Shown here: positions 22,840 to 34,627 of the stretch, in pieces
How the letters are laid out: each line of letters begins with the position of its first letter
Position numbering within the stretch: the stretch's first letter is position 1
Translations under genes and position numbers: made by a program
Assembly: GCA_014529385.2 (NCBI GenBank)
Contig: CM043969.1
Location: 69,686,176 to 69,750,175, forward strand
Reading direction: 5' to 3'
Origin: Adiantum capillus-veneris
Taxonomy: Eukaryota; Streptophyta; Polypodiopsida; Polypodiales; Pteridaceae
DNA: 64,000 nucleotides
The notes under the pieces: model-generated
Told to the model about the DNA's origin: nothing
The model's database searches: none
The model's input: the letters and a program-made list of their open reading frames with translations, nothing else

Positions 22840-25290
22840 AATTCTTCCTCGAAAAGCTCTCTCAATTCCAATCCCTGCCCATATTCATATGACATGTGGA
22901 GTGCTCTAGCACCACGGTTGCTAGAGAAAAATGTCCAGAATGTCGTCTCTTGGATGCCTTGTTTGGAGAATATGCTCAATAAGGTAGGATTAGGAAGCAC
23001 TAGGCTATAGAACAACCGATTCCAGAATACATAGCAACACTGCATACCTTAGTCCATCGATCTCAATACTTTTTGACACTTGCAGCATCAAGATCCTAAG
23101 ATCTAGGCCATCATACATCATCTCGGATCCTCCATACCGCACCTTCGATATGAAGCTCCTCAATCACTTTTTGTGCATTCTGAAATAAATACATCTCAAT
23201 TGAAAAATGTGTAGACCAAGGCATTCCCAAACATGATCTCTTTTTCCAACAGCCCCTAGCAAACTATATCATCGTGAATTCTTTTGTCAATATCAGCCTC
23301 TTGTGTAGTGCCACATGCCCTCAAGATGTAAGCATAAATGATTGCATACGGAGAGAGACCCTCACTTTGAATCCATAAAAAACAACCATATCGACCCATT
23401 GACTATTTTGTTGCAAGGGACACCCTTCCCAAGAAGTACGCCACATTTGACCTACATATCCACCAAGCGGCTCCCAAGCATAGCCTCTTCATTAACAACC
23501 CTTGACTAACAATATCATTGTGATATCTTTTGCCCATTCAACCTCTTTAAGGCCCTCCAAAAGACCTCTGAAATCTCCTAATGCATGGCGTACACCTATT
23601 CATCAAAATGTTCATCACCTACATAAGCTCATGGAAAATAAAGAGGCCCTCCTAGACAAAGTAGACCACATTTGGAGTAAGCAGACATGTTGACCAAGGT
23701 AGTCTCAAGCACGATGTTTTTTTCAACAACCCTTGGAGAGACACCCTCACTTCACATTTACTCAAAACATCCCTGGGGTTCATGGTCTTGCCCTCTTTGG
23801 GCTTTCTGAAGTACACCACATTTTGTGCACATCTTGACCAAAGCATTCTGAATGACAATCTCTCTCTTCAACAATATATGACTAACAAAGTCATCATGAA
23901 AGTTTTTGCCCATATCAGCACTTTGTGTAGCACCACATGCCTTGAAGATGCAAGCGTAGGTGATTGCATTTGAAGAGACACCCTTGCTTTGCACTCATTA
24001 ACAATGGCAAGGGCTTCTTGGCCCTGCCTCTGTTGGGAATTTCCCACAATCAATGCACTTTAAGAGTCTAAGAGAAAATCAACAAACATATCGACAAAGG
24101 CATTGCTAAGCATGACCTCTTTTTTCAACAGTTCATGATTAACAATATTACCATCATGAATTCTTTTGCCTATATGAGCATCTTGTGAAACACAGAGAGA
24201 CACTCTCACTTTGCATCGGTGAAAATAGCCCGGTGACTATTTGCATTGTCCCTATTGGGAAAATACCGCAATTAGTGCATCTGTTGATCATGACATGGGA
24301 TTGAACTCATGTAGTGCAGCTACATCATTGACTTCAAATCAAGTACAACTCCAAATTTTGGTGGATCACGGTTGTCTCAGAAGATCTATGGATCACCTAG
24401 ATCATCTTGGGATTTAAATCACATTGAGGAAGTGAAATTGTGGCCGGTGTTGCAAGAGAGTGATGATGTTGTACTGTCAAGTAAGCAGCATGGGAATCGG
24501 GCTCCATTTGTTTTGGATGTCTGAAACTCAGGTGCAACAAATAGGGTGCCTCCTCACCCTCTTCATTCTACTACACCCATCATAATGCTTGCATTTTCCA
24601 TGACCAATTCTGAGTTCTCTTACCCTCTGGGAGCTGATGCTCCTTGGTCCAACTCGATTTTTTTTCCTAGATTAGCGTTTTGCCTAGTACCACATGCCTT
24701 TAAGCTGCAATTGTAGGTGATTGCGTCTGGAGAGTTTCCCTCGCTTTGTAAAGCCCAACAGAGCTTGTGTAGTGCCATATTCCTTGAAGATGCAAGCGTA
24801 GGGTTATTGCATCTGAAGAGACACCCTCGCTCTGCATTCACTAAAAATGACCAAGGTCTTTGTGGAACTGCCTCTATTGGGCATTTCCTGCACTTCAAGA
24901 GTCAAAGAACAAATCGTCAAACATATCGATGAGGGCATTGCCAAGGTTGACCTCTTTTATCAATAGCCCATGACTAACAATATCACCATCATGAATTCTT
25001 TTGCCTATATGAGCATCTTGAGATACACAGATGATTATATCTAGAGACACACCCTCACTTTGCGTCGGCAAAAACAGCCGCCTATACTGGCACTACCCCT
25101 ATTGAGCAAATACTGCAATCATTGCATCTACTGATCATGACATGGGATTGAACTCAAGCAATGTAGATGCATCATTGACTTAAAATCAAGGCACAACTCC
25201 AAATTTGGGTAGATCATGGTTGCCTTAGAAGACCTATGGATCACCTGGAGTAGCTTGGATTTAAATCACATTGATGAAGGACTAGGAGAG
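22840..25290 (-). pseudogene. Decayed PPR gene cluster (six or more modules)
   Basis: Read on the minus strand, PPR-like modules recur with the phrases ITYACIFKACGATQSADMGK, NALVKMCTKCGVLQKAQ, SPDAITYNCSLKACGTRQ and IHDGDIVSHG. Each is a 35-residue-type repeat wrecked by stops and frameshifts. The best frames are 23994-23652 and 24898-24620. Two blocks, about 24080-24450 and 24905-25290, are direct duplicates of each other. PPR proteins bind organellar RNA for editing, splicing or stability. Nothing here could be translated as a full protein. It may come from retrocopied or tandemly duplicated PPR genes. Confidence 0.7.
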
Positions 25291-25299
25291 AGCCAGGCA

Positions 25300-26263
25300 A
25301 GGCCAAATTTTGATTTAAATTGCGGACCGGTGTCCAACAACCCTTTCATCTCTCTTAAATATGATGCAAGATGGGTTTCTCTCACTTATCCCAATAGTGT
25401 TGCTAGATTGGAGAGCATCCTCTAGAAACTCGAGCAATGATAGGACACTCTTTCAAAACAAACAGCGTTTTATCAAAGGCACCATGCAGCTCTTGAGTGC
25501 CCATATTTGCATTGCTAAGAGTTTTCATAATTTTCTCAAATACACACACACTAAAATGCAGCAAATCCACAATTTTGCCTTGTATTTCTAATAGCTTTGT
25601 GTAGGTATTTGAAGGGAAAGATGAGTACCAAAAATTTGGCTCTTATGTTGCTTCCTTACCCAACTCTTTCACGCAAGCAAGTGAGCACCTTAATGAATTT
25701 TGTTGTACCTTCAAGTAACCATTGTTAAGGTGCAACACTTCGCACACCGCAACTTTGAAAACATCAACAGCACGAGAGCCACTTGGATTTTTATCTGAAA
25801 TTAACTCAATTTTGACTACACCTGCAACCTTGTGAGGCATAGCAAGTAGCTAAACTACAATGAATCTAGCCATGCCCATGAATGATTCTACAATCCAAAC
25901 TATTGAAAAGGACTCATCACTTGAATCTTTGTTGGTCCCGACCAGTATGACTACACCACCAGTAAAGGCCGACATTGCACCAGAAAAGCCATAAAGCCTG
26001 CTCTATCTTAAAAATCTTGTGAAAATCACCCACGGTATTAGAGAAACCAAGTGTAGAAATGGGAAGTCTTTGGTTGCTAAAACAAAAAGTAAACCATAAA
26101 TAAATCCTGCCTTAGTGTGTTGTGCATGCAGAATGGCAGTTTTGAAAGAGCTTCCTTTTGTAGTTTCTACAAAGCCTAGCCCTAGAGTGATGTTTGCCCA
26201 GTGTCGTTTACTTCTGTCAAGACATGAATAAAAAATTTCTCCCAACTCCATTGCCAAAGACAT
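25300..26263 (-). pseudogene. FUSC-like (aromatic acid exporter-type) membrane protein fragment
   Basis: The minus-strand frame at 26263-26003 contains TTKGSSFKTAILHAQHTKAG, then LHLVSLIPWVIFTRFLR. After a stop it continues SRLYGFSGAMSAFTGGVVIL and on to 25643 (KVAGVVKIELISDKNP). This order resembles the plant proteins annotated as p-hydroxybenzoic acid efflux pump subunit-like, which have GAT.K..NARAQGTA, LPW.IF.SFLRHSRMYG and GG.SAVIGA blocks. Hydrophobic segments fit a membrane protein. At least two stops break it, and both ends are missing. The family call is from memory of motifs only. Confidence 0.45.
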
Positions 26264-27149
<886 letters not shown>

Positions 27150-27150
<1 letters not shown>

Positions 27151-29146
27151 GGAAAAAATAGGGGGTAACCCTCCTCCTTCTAAATACTTCATGGGCCTAA
27201 ACTTCATGCCGGCTGGCTCTCTCTGTCCCTCTTGACTATACTACAACACGCATGTGAGGGACATGCCCGGGGACCACCGGCTGTACCATCTCGACAGGGA
27301 TACACCGTGATCTCTGACATCCCTCCCGCTTGAGACCGACACCAAGACAGGACTCCTCCTGCTCTTCGGTGCCAACTCAAGAGGGTGATAACATTCAATT
27401 TCTCTCATATGGATCCCTTAGCCCTGAAGAACCTTTGCTTACCGATCAAAGTTACCAATCTAAGTCATCAGACTAACTTGGAACTCAACCTTCCAGAGTC
27501 AACTGGTGGGAGTTCTCTAATTCACCCTTGGTTCAAGGTCCTTGATGCTTTTTTCCCGGTTAGGACTGAGCAGAACCGTCAATGCGTTCCCCTAAGGTGA
27601 GTGTATTATAATCTACACGAATCCCTCGATCCCAAGTTGTTCCCCGCTCCGTAGATCGGAATCCCTTTTTCCCCGCTCTGGACTTAATTGTTAAGACAAC
27701 ATAAAATTGGGTTCAACTTTCTAGCCAACAATTAACCCTCTGGAATCCACCCACCCACCGAAACGTTTGATAAATGCACCTTCACAAGGTAGTACTATGA
27801 TACTAGAAAACAGTATTCCAATCATGGCGAACCAAGAATACATTTCAAGCATTTGAAAGCAGCATGCACACTGTTGCATACCCTTGCAAATAAGCATTAA
27901 TCAGGTCGTTCCCACCTTTTCCTTTATAGAATATTTTTACTTCCTTTTTCCTTTAATATTAGTAAGATTATCTAGTTATCTTTCAAGCAATCACATATAC
28001 TTCTCCAGGCATATCCCGATCCTCGTCCCAAGACTCGGATATCCTCTCTCCTCCACCACGTGTGGAGGCGGCGCCTTTACACGGATTCCAATTCTTATTT
28101 TTTCTTTATCTTGTGTGGGAAAGGCTTCAAAGATAATCTACTTTAGGTTCCTTTTAAATCAATAATCCCGAGAAGAAGAGCAAAAGTCCTGCTGATGAGG
28201 ACAATTGCGGAATAGCCCATTTAGGTTCCTAGCCTTTCCAAGGTTCCTTTTCCCCAAACGATTTGAAGAGTTCTTGAATTAAATCACATCCTCCTCCCTT
28301 ATCATGATCCCTCCATGGATCCTTTTTCCTTCCTCCTTTTCCCGTCGGCATCAGACCTACCCGGACTAGGCCGATTTCCAGACGCATTCGCGGGTCACAT
28401 CCACCCGGCCGGGACACACTCCCATTCAATCCCATTTCTAGGACAATGAATGAACCTTGAGCTCAAATATAGACCAACGATTATCAGTCCTAGCCGAAAA
28501 GGACCATCCCCCATTGTATCCCACAGGTAAACACCTGCGCTGGCCTTTTTCCAAACATGAATACAAGTTCACACTTAAATCGCTATGTTATGCTAGGGCT
28601 ATCCACGTCAATCTTCTCGGTAAAGTTTTTAATTCTAGTTTAAATTTTTGATTAAGCTCCTTGAGTTATAAACCCTTAATTCCTGATTCCTTTTAATTTT
28701 CTATTCAAACAAGACCTTAAGAAAACAACGAATCTCATGGAAGTTTAATGTTTTGTCTCTTCGTGAGTTTCAAGTTATCCCCGACTTCGATGAATCCCAT
28801 TTTGGTCCCTTTTCATCATTTGCCATCCCTGGGGAATCTCCATGGAAGCGTTGGGAGTTTTATGTTCAAGCAACACGGTCATGACATCCGTGAAGCTATC
28901 CCCTTACTCCCCCCTTCGAATTTGCAAAACAAACTTGAAAGCAGACAAACTTGAAATGAACAATGCATATGCTTTCTATAATGAGTTTTTGCTTTTGTGT
29001 GATCTATGTGTGGTACACACAAAACATTCGAAATGCACCAACTTACAACCTTGGGCAACTAATCAAAACTTCCTTTGAGTGCTTATGCAAGAGTAAAACC
29101 CTTCTATGCATGGTAGTGTAAAATGGCAAAGTTCCTAAGAATGGAC
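27150..29146. other. Unassigned, pyrimidine-rich stretch with exon-like frames
   Basis: The composition shifts to C/T-rich and less repetitive. A plus frame at 27385-27600 ends CCCCTAAGGTGAGTGT, a good splice donor, and has no low complexity (it includes LKNLCLPIKVTNLSHQTN). Other short frames (28457-28651, 28748-28954) follow. I recognise no family. It may be a decayed host gene or an organelle-derived insertion. Confidence 0.3.
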
Positions 29147-29338
29147 TGAAGCAGTACGAGTGGAAGTGCGACGCGAGAGAGAGTGCGAGAAGAAGAGCAC
29201 GACGATATGGTGAACTCGCTCTACTGTAATGTGTAGAGCATAGTGAGTTCTTATTAGGTTTTTACAAAAGAATATGTGTGCATACCTGGCGGCCCACCCA
29301 CTTACCTGGGCGACCACATTGGGCTTTATACCCCAACA
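29147..29338 (-). repeat. Copia 3' LTR
   Basis: 192 bp. In element sense it starts TGTTGGGGTATAAAGCCCAA and ends CTCGTACTGCTTCA. It matches the 5' LTR almost base for base, apart from a small indel near GCATACCTGG and a few substitutions, which suggests a fairly young insertion. Confidence 0.93.
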
Positions 29339-30093
29339 ACCTCCCACTTAAAGTCCAATGTGGAACTTTAAGTGTGAGAGAAGATACTATACAAGCTAAT
29401 ATACAAGAGATGTAGAGAAGTGATGTACTACTCTACACCTAACTGCTTGCAAAAATGCGCAAAGCTCTCTGAGGGAAGTCCTTTTGTAAGTAGATCAGCA
29501 GGATTTTCTGTGGTGTGAACTTTGACAAGTTGAAGTTGCTTATCCTCGAGAATTTCCCTGATGAAATGATACTTCACATCCACATGCTTTGTCTTTGAGT
29601 GATAAACTGGATTGCGAGCCAATTGTATAGCACTTTGACTATCACAATATAACACAGGCATCTCTTCTTTGATTCCCAAATCTGTTACTAGTCGATTAAG
29701 CCAAATTGATTCTTTGCATGCCTCTGATGCTGCAACATATTCAGCCTCTGTAGTAGACTAAGTAACACAATCTTGTAATCTAGAACGCCATGATACTGCT
29801 CCACCAGCCAATGTAAAGACATACCCTGACGTGGACCTTCGGTTATCTAAGTCACCTGCATAATCTGAGTCTGTAAAACCCTTTACACTTAGCTCCTGAC
29901 TCCCATAGCATATACGCATACTCTTTGTAGCTTTCAGGTATCTCAATATTCCTTTCACTGCCTCCCAATGTTTCTTGCCTGGGTTTGACATGTATCGACT
30001 TACTACTCCCACTGCAAATGCAATGTCTGGGCGAGTAGCAATCATTGCATACATCAAACTACCCACTGCAGATGCATATGGAATCTTATCCAT
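29339..30093 (-). pseudogene. Copia RNase H and end of RT
   Basis: The frame at 30093-29758 reads YASAVGSLMYAMIATRPDIA and GFTDSDYAGDLDNRRSTSGY. After TAG it continues STTEAEYVAASEACK, and 29679-29428 holds LYCDSQSAIQLARNP and KHVDVKYHFIRE. These are the RNase H blocks with their acidic residues in place. In-frame stops separate the parts. It is continuous with the RT upstream. Confidence 0.9.
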
Positions 30094-30099
30094 TTCAGC

Positions 30100-31082
30100 C
30101 TATTCTTCCTCAGACACAGGACAATCTTGTTTGCTAAGTTTCACATATGGTGGCAATGGAACACTCAATGCCTTTCCCTTCTCCATATTGAAACGTTGCA
30201 AAACCTTGTCAATATACTCTGTTTGAGATAACCAAATCAACTTCTTTGATCTATCTCTCTCAATGCGCATACCAAGTATATGACTTGCCTCACCCATGTC
30301 TTTCATGTCAAATGATTTTGCCATCTTTGACTTCAAAGCTGAAATTTATTCCAAGTGCTTGCCAGCAATCAACATGTCATCCACATGCAAAATAAGGATC
30401 AGCCAACTGCCATCCTTAGCCTTCTTTGTATATAGACAGTGATCGAACTCACTACGTTTGTAGCCTTGAGAAATCATAAACTTGTGGAACTTATGGTACC
30501 ATGCCCTCGGTGATTGTTTTAAGCCATAAAGACTCTTTAATAACTGGCATACCAAATCTTCCTTGCCTTTCTCAACAAACCCTTCTGGCTGCTGCATGTA
30601 AATTTCTACATCTAAATCACCATGCAAGAATGCTGTCTTGACATCCATTTGGTGCAACACCAAATCTAATATGGCAACCAATGCAAGAAAGCATCTCAAT
30701 GTAGTCATCTTCACCACCGGAGAGAAGACTTCATCAAAGTCAATGCCTTGTTCTTGCTTAAAGACCTTGGCAACAAGCCTTGCTTTGTACTTTGGCTTAT
30801 AAACTTGTAAACCCATTTACAAGGTAGAGCCTTTTTGCCCTGTGGTAATTTAACTAGCTTCCATGTCTGGTTTTTATGCAGAGCTGTCATCTCTGACTGC
30901 ATGGCCAATTGCCAATTCCCGGAGTCCTTCATTTGCACTGCTTCCTTGTAACATGAATGCTCATTGCAATCAGTCAACATGACATAGTTCATAGATGGAA
31001 CAAAACTATCAGGAGGTCGCGTGATACGTCCAGATCTACGTACAATAGGTGGCTCAGGCTTAGCCACAACCTGTGGTTCCAC
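30100..31082 (-). pseudogene. Copia reverse transcriptase
   Basis: Minus-strand frames 31082-30711, 30816-30346 and 30336-30100 cover the RVT_2 domain. They contain [20 protein letters not shown], the HQMDVKTAFLHGDL box, QSPRAWYHKFHKFM, LHVDDMLIAGK (the catalytic box, with H for the usual Y) and MKDMGEASHILGM. One frameshift (near 30800) and a TAA after GKHLE break it. The catalytic aspartates themselves are retained. Confidence 0.92.
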
Positions 31083-31088
31083 TCTATC

Positions 31089-31886
31089 CTATCCTTGCTC
31101 CTCTTGAGCCCTGACATTTTTTCTTGCATGTGCAGGTCCATCTTCTTGGAAGACAACTCTTATAATCTCCTCAACCCTCTCTGGTTTAGAATGATATTTG
31201 GCTTCATTAAAGTGAACATCATTGCTGCGGATAACCTTTCTGGATTCGGGATCCCAAAGTCTGTACCCCATCTCACCAAAATTAACATAGCCTAGAAAGA
31301 TGCACTTTCTACTCTTTGGCTCAAGTTTGTTCCTAAATTCCTTTGGAACATGAGTATATGCCTCACATTCAAAGACTCTGAGATGCTTGTATGAGGGCAT
31401 TTTGCCTGACCATACCATCTCTGCCACTGAATCCTTCTGCAAAACCTTGCTAGGAGATCTATTTATAAGATGAACAGCTGTTGATACAGCTTCATCCCAA
31501 AACCCATTTGGCTGTTGTGCATTAGACAACATACTTCTGACCTTCTCTTGTATGGTCCTATTCATCCTCTCAGCAACACCATTTTGAGGAGGATTGTAAG
31601 GAGCAGTAAGTTCACGTTTTATACCTTTTGATTCACAAAAGTCCTGAAAGGCCTTTGAGACATACTCTCCACCATTGTCAGTGAGTAAGCATTTAAGCTT
31701 CTTGCCACTCTGATTCTCCACAAGTGTCACAAACGTTTTGAAAACACTAAACGCTTCATCCTTGTGCTTGAGAAAGTAAACCCATACTTTCCTCGAGTAA
31801 TCATCTATAAATGTCATAAAGTAAGAAGCTCCTCCTAGAGATAGGTTAGGCATAGGTCCACACAAATCACTATGAACAAGTGCCAA
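31089..31886 (-). pseudogene. Copia integrase
   Basis: It contains HSDLCGPMP, LTDNGGEYVS and NGVAERMNRT, giving the D, D and E of the catalytic core. FLGYVNFGEMGYRLWDPESR is the usual copia block after the core. It is separated by single TAG codons from gag-protease before it and RT after it. A full-length polyprotein would need those codons repaired or read through. Confidence 0.93.
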
Positions 31887-33389
31887 CTATGTATCTCTTC
31901 TACTGCTTCTATGCTTATGTGGCTGCTGTGTTTGTTTACCATACAGACAATGTTCACAGAATTCAAAATCATTAAATGACAAGCCAGGCAAATAACCGGA
32001 ACGAGACAAGATTTCCATTCCCTTCTTGGACATATGTCCTAACCGGCTATGCCACAAAGAAACGTTCGGCTGCTCGGTTACATTGATTACATTTTTAGAG
32101 ACATTTGATACATAAATCATGTAAAGTCCTCCAGATTTTACTCCATGTGCTACTGTCATAGAACCCTTGGATATCTTCCACATATTCTGTCCAAAAGTGG
32201 TGACGTAGCCAGCATCATCAAGTAAACCTGTGCTGATCAAGCTCTTTGTAATTGCTGAAACATGTCTCACATTCTTCAGCATGAAAGAAGAGCCATTCTG
32301 AAACTTCAATTGAACATCTCCAACACCTAAGATCTCACATGTCTGCCCATTGCCTAGCCGAACATGATCTTTAGTGGTCACATAAGAGGTAAACCACTCC
32401 TTGTTTGGAGACACATGAAGTGATGCCCTTGAGTTTATAATCCAGTCACTCAGTGCATTTCCATCAGATGCTGTAAGAAGAGCTGAGTCCATTGTATTTT
32501 TCAAGAAGTAGATATCTTCTGACACTAAACTGTCATCCTCTGCAACAATGTTTGTCACATTTATTTCTTGAATCTTCACTGAGGACTTGTTCTTCTCACC
32601 ATGGTCTTCTGCTTTCTCTTTGCCTTTTTCTGCTTTCCATTCTTTGCAGTCTCTTTTCATGTGACCCTTCTTGCCACAATGGTAGCATTCTATGTCACTC
32701 TTGCCTTTAGCAATGCGGGACTTGCTACGAGATTGATCCCTCTTTCCACCTTTGTACTTTTCTTTGGTCCTTCCCCTGACAACTAAGGCTATTCCTTTGC
32801 CTTTGTCCATTGTCTTTCTGTCGGTTTCTTCAGTAAGCAGACTGCCTTCTACACCTGCTATGGTCAAACCATCTGGAGGTGCAGAATTACTCAAAGCTGT
32901 GCGAAAAGTGTCCCAACTTTCCGGCAATGTGATCAACAGGAAAATAGCTCTAACAGGTTCATCAAACTTGACACCTTGAGCTGACAACTGACTGTAGATG
33001 GTGTTGAATTGATTCAGATGATTGGACATAGGTGTCCCTTCTTTCATCTTCAAGTCAACAAGCTTCTTAAGCCAGTATACCTGTGAAGCTGCACTCTGAT
33101 TCTCATAAAGATCACTCAGCTTTGTCCATGCTTGGTAAGCCGACATCTCGTCTGCTACATTGAAGTAAACGCTTTCTGCCAAAGTCAGCATAATGGTAGA
33201 AAGTGCCAATTCATTCATTTCGCTCCATTCATCTTCGTCCATATCTTGTGGTTTTATCCCCTTGAGCTTTATAGGTTTTATCTGCTTCTTTTGTACCAAC
33301 ACATGACAAATCTGCTTCTTCCACAATGGGAAATTGGTTCCATCCAGCTTCTTGATATTGTAAAGAGCAGTGTCTTGTGATCCAGCCAT
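31887..33389 (-). CDS. Copia gag-protease, open frame (500 codons)
   Basis: Starts MAGSQDTALYNIKKLDGTNF with the gag UBN2-type region. A CCHC zinc knuckle CYHCGKKGHMKRDC is at about residues 235-248, and a protease-like region follows, where the expected D-S-G-A-S-x-H reads NSRASLH at about 319-325. The catalytic aspartate is replaced by asparagine and the glycine by arginine, so the protease should be dead even though the frame is open. The gag_pre-integrase block LWHSRLGHMSKKGMEILSRS follows. The frame ends at TAG just before the integrase. Confidence 0.9.
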   Translation of the reverse strand: MAGSQDTALYNIKKLDGTNFPLWKKQICHVLVQKKQIKPIKLKGIKPQDMDEDEWSEMNELALSTIMLTLAESVYFNVADEMSAYQAWTKLSDLYENQSAASQVYWLKKLVDLKMKEGTPMSNHLNQFNTIYSQLSAQGVKFDEPVRAIFLLITLPESWDTFRTALSNSAPPDGLTIAGVEGSLLTEETDRKTMDKGKGIALVVRGRTKEKYKGGKRDQSRSKSRIAKGKSDIECYHCGKKGHMKRDCKEWKAEKGKEKAEDHGEKNKSSVKIQEINVTNIVAEDDSLVSEDIYFLKNTMDSALLTASDGNALSDWIINSRASLHVSPNKEWFTSYVTTKDHVRLGNGQTCEILGVGDVQLKFQNGSSFMLKNVRHVSAITKSLISTGLLDDAGYVTTFGQNMWKISKGSMTVAHGVKSGGLYMIYVSNVSKNVINVTEQPNVSLWHSRLGHMSKKGMEILSRSGYLPGLSFNDFEFCEHCLYGKQTQQPHKHRSSRRDT

Positions 33390-34422
33390 AGCTACGCTTT
33401 GCAGTTTACTTTCCTGGGAAAAATTCGGCAGAGTTTCTCGTGTAAACTGACCTCTGAACCAATATCAACCTGTCAAATGAACCAATAAAGCTTCATATTC
33501 TATAGAAATTTCGACAGAGTCTCCTTTGTAAAATGGCTATGGTGTACTAAAAAACAGACCAAAAACAGCTCAAAAAACCACTGTCTCTCTAACACTTTAA
33601 GCTGTGGGTAAACATGTCCTCCACCTGTACTGTCTCTCACTGTCCTGTAAGCATAGACTGCGACAATGCCTCAACGAAAGTGAAGCAAAGATGCAATCCC
33701 AACTGTCTAACTCATAGTCAATACATCCTAGCTGCCTATCTAAGGGTGCTCGAGGGATCGCTCCAAGACCTGTATCACCGAAAGGATCTCAACATTCGAG
33801 AATCCCCCAGCTCAATAAAACCTCACTCGACCCTCAACAAAGGCTGCAGTAAATCTGACAGTACATAGACTTCCCACAAAGTCATACATCCACAAATTTC
33901 CCATTGTATGCTGTAACCGCTGCGGCGGTTGTTTGCTGCGTGACTCACAGCCAGCAAACCCTCAACAGACATACATCATCTCTGACAATACATCCCATGT
34001 GGAAGTACCTGCAATGTCAGGATGAAATCTGGAATATCAAGCAGCAAACACAAGCTACCTGATGAACGGGTGGATGTCGCCTACAGCCTGTGTGTGTAGG
34101 TGCACCCGTGTCGTATGTGACACGCCTCCAAGAACTATAAGCCATTCTTCGTTGTGTAGATAGCCACAAATCAGCACTCTGGAAGTGCAGATATCCTCAG
34201 CACTTGCAGTCGTAGGCCGAAACCCCAAAATTGCAAAGTCGGATCTGCACCCGCCGAGACCATGTAGTCGAAAATGGCCTGCGCAGATCTTTGTCGAAGC
34301 CGAACGGTGGCCGAGATGACCTCATAATGAAATTGGGACGGTGTCTTCACCTGTCAAATCTCACTCCAATCTGAGCAGGTGACTCTGGCTACCTGCAAAT
34401 GCTGCCTCGAGCCTCGATCTGA

Positions 34423-34434
34423 GCTCTGATACCA
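34423..34434 (-). other. Copia primer binding site
   Basis: TGGTATCAGAGC in element sense lies two bases inside the 5' LTR. It is complementary to the 3' end of initiator Met tRNA, the usual copia primer. Confidence 0.9.
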
Positions 34435-34436
34435 GT

Positions 34437-34622
34437 TGAAGGAGTACGAGCGAAAGTGTAACGCGAGAGAGAGTGCGAGAAGAAGAGCACGACGATATGG
34501 TGAACTCGCTCTACTGTAATGTGTAGAGCATAGTGAGTTCTTATTAGGTTTTTACAAAAGAATATGTGTAAGGTGGCCCGCCCACTTACCTGGGCGACCA
34601 CATTGGGCTTTATACCCCAACA
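34437..34622 (-). repeat. Copia 5' LTR
   Basis: 186 bp, paired with 29147-29338. TATAAAG shortly after the LTR start could serve as a promoter element. Confidence 0.93.
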
Positions 34623-34627
34623 TGGAC

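Larger units (their letters stand above)
29147..34622 (-). mobile_element. Complete Ty1/copia LTR retrotransposon
   Basis: A 5476-bp element on the minus strand. LTRs are 29147-29338 and 34437-34622; each begins TG and ends CA on either strand. The 5-bp target duplication TGGAC lies at 29142-29146 and 34623-34627. The PBS (TGGTATCAGAGC, complementary to initiator Met tRNA) is at 34423-34434, and the PPT (AAGTGGGAGGT) is at about 29339-29350. Gene order is gag, protease, integrase, RT, RNase H, as in copia. Several stops and one frameshift disable it, but the overall layout is full length. Confidence 0.95.

Noticed and set aside
28185-28220. CTGATGAGG core resembling a hammerhead ribozyme
   Set aside because: The GAAA box and pairing stem II are missing, so only one of the conserved segments is present.
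29135-29347. Small ORF, similar to one at 34389-34601
   Set aside because: Both are readings of the copia LTRs, not genes; the similarity is due to the LTR pair.
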